Shown here in pieces: positions 4,788 to 6,169 of a DNA stretch of 6,169 nucleotides. The position numbers were made by a program, and so were the translations under genes. The stretch is from the NCBI GenBank assembly GCA_946405045.1, contig CAMJFV010000131.1, forward strand, positions 1 through 6,169, written 5' to 3'. The DNA comes from an uncultured Bacteroidales bacterium (lineage in GTDB: Bacteria > Bacteroidota > Bacteroidia > Bacteroidales > Paludibacteraceae). How positions within the stretch are numbered: position 1 is the stretch's first letter; every line of letters begins with the position of its first letter. The notes under the pieces were generated by a model, which was not told the DNA's origin, did not search any database, and worked only from the letters and a program-made list of their open reading frames with translations.

Positions 4788-5663
4788 TCAGCATTTCTCA
4801 TTTCTATATGCTCCAGGAGAAATACCAGCATGGGTCTTGAAGAATCTGCCGAAAAAACTTTGGTTGGGAAAATTCAACGTTTCTGATATCTGCTGGATTG
4901 AAAGATTGCTCGTGCGGAGCATCTGTTTCGCCTCATTCATCACCAATGAATCTATGAATTGGCTGGGCGACGAGCCGACACATTCCGACACAATCTTACA
5001 CAGATACTTAGGAGTGATGCATAACTGGTCAGCGTAGTATTTCACATTTCGCGTCGTCTTGAAATTCTCTTTCACCATCGAAGAAAACTTAAGGAATATC
5101 TCCTGTGTACGAGAGCCTTTCTCCTGTGCCACACACGATTTCGAAACCTCATTCAACACCTCACAAAGCATAGCCTTCATCAGAAACTCACATGTCGCTC
5201 TCAAATACGCGCTCTTCTCCGTCTTGCACAAATCAAGCCTGCTCTTGACAAAGTTAAGATAAACAAGCAATGACCCATACAACTCCTCCGACGTCTTGAA
5301 TATCGGATTGGTATTGCCTAGAGGCACTTTCAGACCAGACACAAATCCAGAGATCACTCGTCTGTCGAAAAAGAACAGCACAGAATTGAAATCCTCACTG
5401 ACGGATTTCACAAGCAACGTCTGCCCCATCCTTATTCGCACAATATCCCCTTTTGAAAATTTACATGGTTTCATGTCTATTTCCAGTTCCGCCTCACCTG
5501 ACATGCAGAATCCATAGAAGAAAAGAGGCAATCTCTCCGGCGTCGACATCACAGGAATATCGCAGACATTCCACAATCCATATAAAATACCGTCATTTTC
5601 TATCTTGATATTCTCCTTTCCGCAATGCTTGAATATTTCCTGTTGAATTCCGTTCTTTTGCAT
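4788..5663 (-). CDS. AraC-family transcriptional regulator
   Basis: This 291-residue protein has the AraC/XylS layout: an N-terminal cupin-like sensing domain (about 25-110, with FYGFCMSGEAELEID and FSKGDIVRI typical of the barrel strands), a helical linker (about 125-185), and a C-terminal double helix-turn-helix (about 190-289). The first recognition unit is around VKYYADQLCITPKYLCKIV (207-225); the second is around SIQQISETLNFPNQSFFGRF (255-274), closing with the family-typical THAGISPGAYR (277-287). No membrane segment or receiver domain is seen, so it is a one-component cytoplasmic regulator; its ligand is unknown. ATG 5663 is chosen because the longer frame to 5669 would need a TTG. A -7 element 21-28 nt upstream supports this start. 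It diverges from the yraN gene, and repeats in the shared promoter region make autoregulation plausible. Target genes are not evident; divergence suggests but does not prove control of yraN. Confidence 0.93.
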   Translation of the reverse strand: MQKNGIQQEIFKHCGKENIKIENDGILYGLWNVCDIPVMSTPERLPLFFYGFCMSGEAELEIDMKPCKFSKGDIVRIRMGQTLLVKSVSEDFNSVLFFFDRRVISGFVSGLKVPLGNTNPIFKTSEELYGSLLVYLNFVKSRLDLCKTEKSAYLRATCEFLMKAMLCEVLNEVSKSCVAQEKGSRTQEIFLKFSSMVKENFKTTRNVKYYADQLCITPKYLCKIVSECVGSSPSQFIDSLVMNEAKQMLRTSNLSIQQISETLNFPNQSFFGRFFKTHAGISPGAYRNEKC

Positions 5664-5683
5664 CTTCAAATTATTTACCTATG

Positions 5684-5714
5684 CAAATTTATCAAAATTC
5701 ACTTTTTTGTCATA
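5684..5714 (-). promoter_or_regulatory. promoter of the AraC-family gene
   Basis: On the minus strand TAAATTTG (5691-5684) is a perfect -7 TAnnTTTG element. TATG (5714-5711), 19 nt upstream, matches the -33 TTTG with one mismatch. The expected start is near 5678, about 15 nt before the ATG at 5663. Confidence 0.6.
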
Positions 5715-5750
5715 AAAAAGGATGCTGATTTTTTTCAACATAAAAAATAT
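5703..5750. repeat. pair of imperfect direct repeats between divergent promoters
   Basis: CATAAAAAA occurs at 5711-5719 and 5739-5747, 28 bp apart, each preceded by a T6 run and followed within a few bases by ATG. The pair lies between and over the -33 regions of both promoters. AraC-family proteins bind directly repeated half-sites, so these could be operators for the adjacent regulator. Low sequence complexity weakens the case. Confidence 0.3.
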
Positions 5751-5761
5751 GATTATTTTTG
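5731..5761 (+). promoter_or_regulatory. promoter of the yraN-type gene
   Basis: TATTTTTG (5754-5761) is a perfect -7 TAnnTTTG element. TTTT at 5731-5734, 19 nt upstream, is a one-mismatch -33 element within a T-run, so the exact position is uncertain. The expected start is near 5767, about 20 nt before the ATG at 5788. It stands back-to-back with the AraC-gene promoter. Confidence 0.6.
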
Positions 5762-5787
5762 CATCGTCAATTATAATTAATAGGATT

Positions 5788-6162
5788 ATGGCAGAACACA
5801 ACGAATTAGGCAAAAACGGCGAAAACTTTGCCGTGGAATTCCTTGAAGGGAAAGGTTATCAAATCATCACAAGAAACTGGAGATGTGGCAGCAACGAACT
5901 TGATATTGTTGCTTTAGATGGAGATACACTCGTCTTTGTCGAAGTCAAAACACGTTATTCCGACTACATCGACCCTCGTACCAGCATGAGCAAAAGTAAG
6001 ATCAGAAATTTTGTGAACGCAGTGACCATGTACCTCCGAAAGATGCAGGTCAACTCAAATTTCCGCCTGGATGTCGTCATCATTGTGATGCAAAGCGGAT
6101 TCGACAACAAAGGGATGTATGTGGAGCATTATGAAGACGCGATTTTGCCGACTGACTTCTGA
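5788..6162 (+). CDS. UPF0102 family (YraN-like) putative endonuclease
   Basis: This 124-residue protein is a full-length member of UPF0102 (YraN), a family with a PD-(D/E)XK nuclease-type fold whose biological role is poorly defined; a DNA-related role is inferred from the fold. Family blocks in order: ELGKNGENFAVEFLEGKGY (6-24, G-x-x-G-E), RNWRCGSNELDIVALDG (29-45), TLVFVEVKTRYS (47-58) and FRLDVVII (92-99). Candidate metal and active-site residues are Glu12, Glu37, Asp39, Glu52 and Lys54, all present. The usual GEID becomes NELD here, a substitution outside the acidic residues. The start at 5788 is chosen because MAEHNELGKNGE begins the family homology, the promoter's -7 element ends at 5761, and the in-frame ATG at 5722 would add 22 non-homologous residues upstream of that promoter. 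The stop lies 7 nt before the window end, so no downstream partner is visible. Confidence 0.93.
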   Translation: MAEHNELGKNGENFAVEFLEGKGYQIITRNWRCGSNELDIVALDGDTLVFVEVKTRYSDYIDPRTSMSKSKIRNFVNAVTMYLRKMQVNSNFRLDVVIIVMQSGFDNKGMYVEHYEDAILPTDF

Positions 6163-6169
6163 CATTTCT

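Overview
The window looks like chromosomal DNA from a Bacteroidales (Bacteroidetes) bacterium, AT-rich overall. Three things point there. Four intergenic sites match the Bacteroides-type promoter (TTTG near -33, TAnnTTTG near -7). Start codons follow A/T-rich leaders with no visible Shine-Dalgarno. The Rho protein carries a long low-complexity and charged insertion, as is known for Bacteroidetes Rho. Genus cannot be fixed from the sequence alone.

Layout from left to right. The possible tail of an unidentified gene (1-43, +) is followed by a small TfoX N-terminal-domain protein (78-395, +). A bidirectional hairpin (391-428) separates it from the convergent minus-strand block. Reading that block in its transcription direction (right to left): an AraC-family regulator (5663-4788), a palindrome-rich non-coding stretch (about 4560-4787), a 55-residue 2[4Fe-4S] ferredoxin (4457-4290) with its own promoter and terminator, a rho-type promoter and a leader of about 220 nt, the transcription termination factor rho (3946-2225) with its own intrinsic terminator, a C11/clostripain-family lipoprotein (2171-990), and an unrecognised 163-residue helical protein (935-444). 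At the right end a plus-strand UPF0102/YraN nuclease-like gene (5788-6162) diverges from the araC-type gene across a 124-bp region with two back-to-back promoters.

Most genes here appear to be separate transcription units. Ferredoxin and rho each have a promoter and a terminator; the AraC gene and yraN share a divergent control region. The exception is the clostripain gene. The rho terminator lies directly in front of its start codon, with the U-run reaching to 3 nt from the ATG, and no promoter is visible in the 53-bp gap. Its expression therefore probably depends on read-through or on a promoter inside rho.

The most unusual items are a 131-bp stretch (4641-4771) that can fold into a closed multi-branched structure of four consecutive hairpins, the rho terminator abutting the protease start codon, the long rho leader with a possible 33-codon ORF, the 160-residue insertion in Rho, and the surface-protease/unknown-protein pair. 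I see no CRISPR array, tRNA, rRNA or transposase. I cannot claim a wholly new system; the structured element at 4641-4771 is the best candidate for something undescribed.
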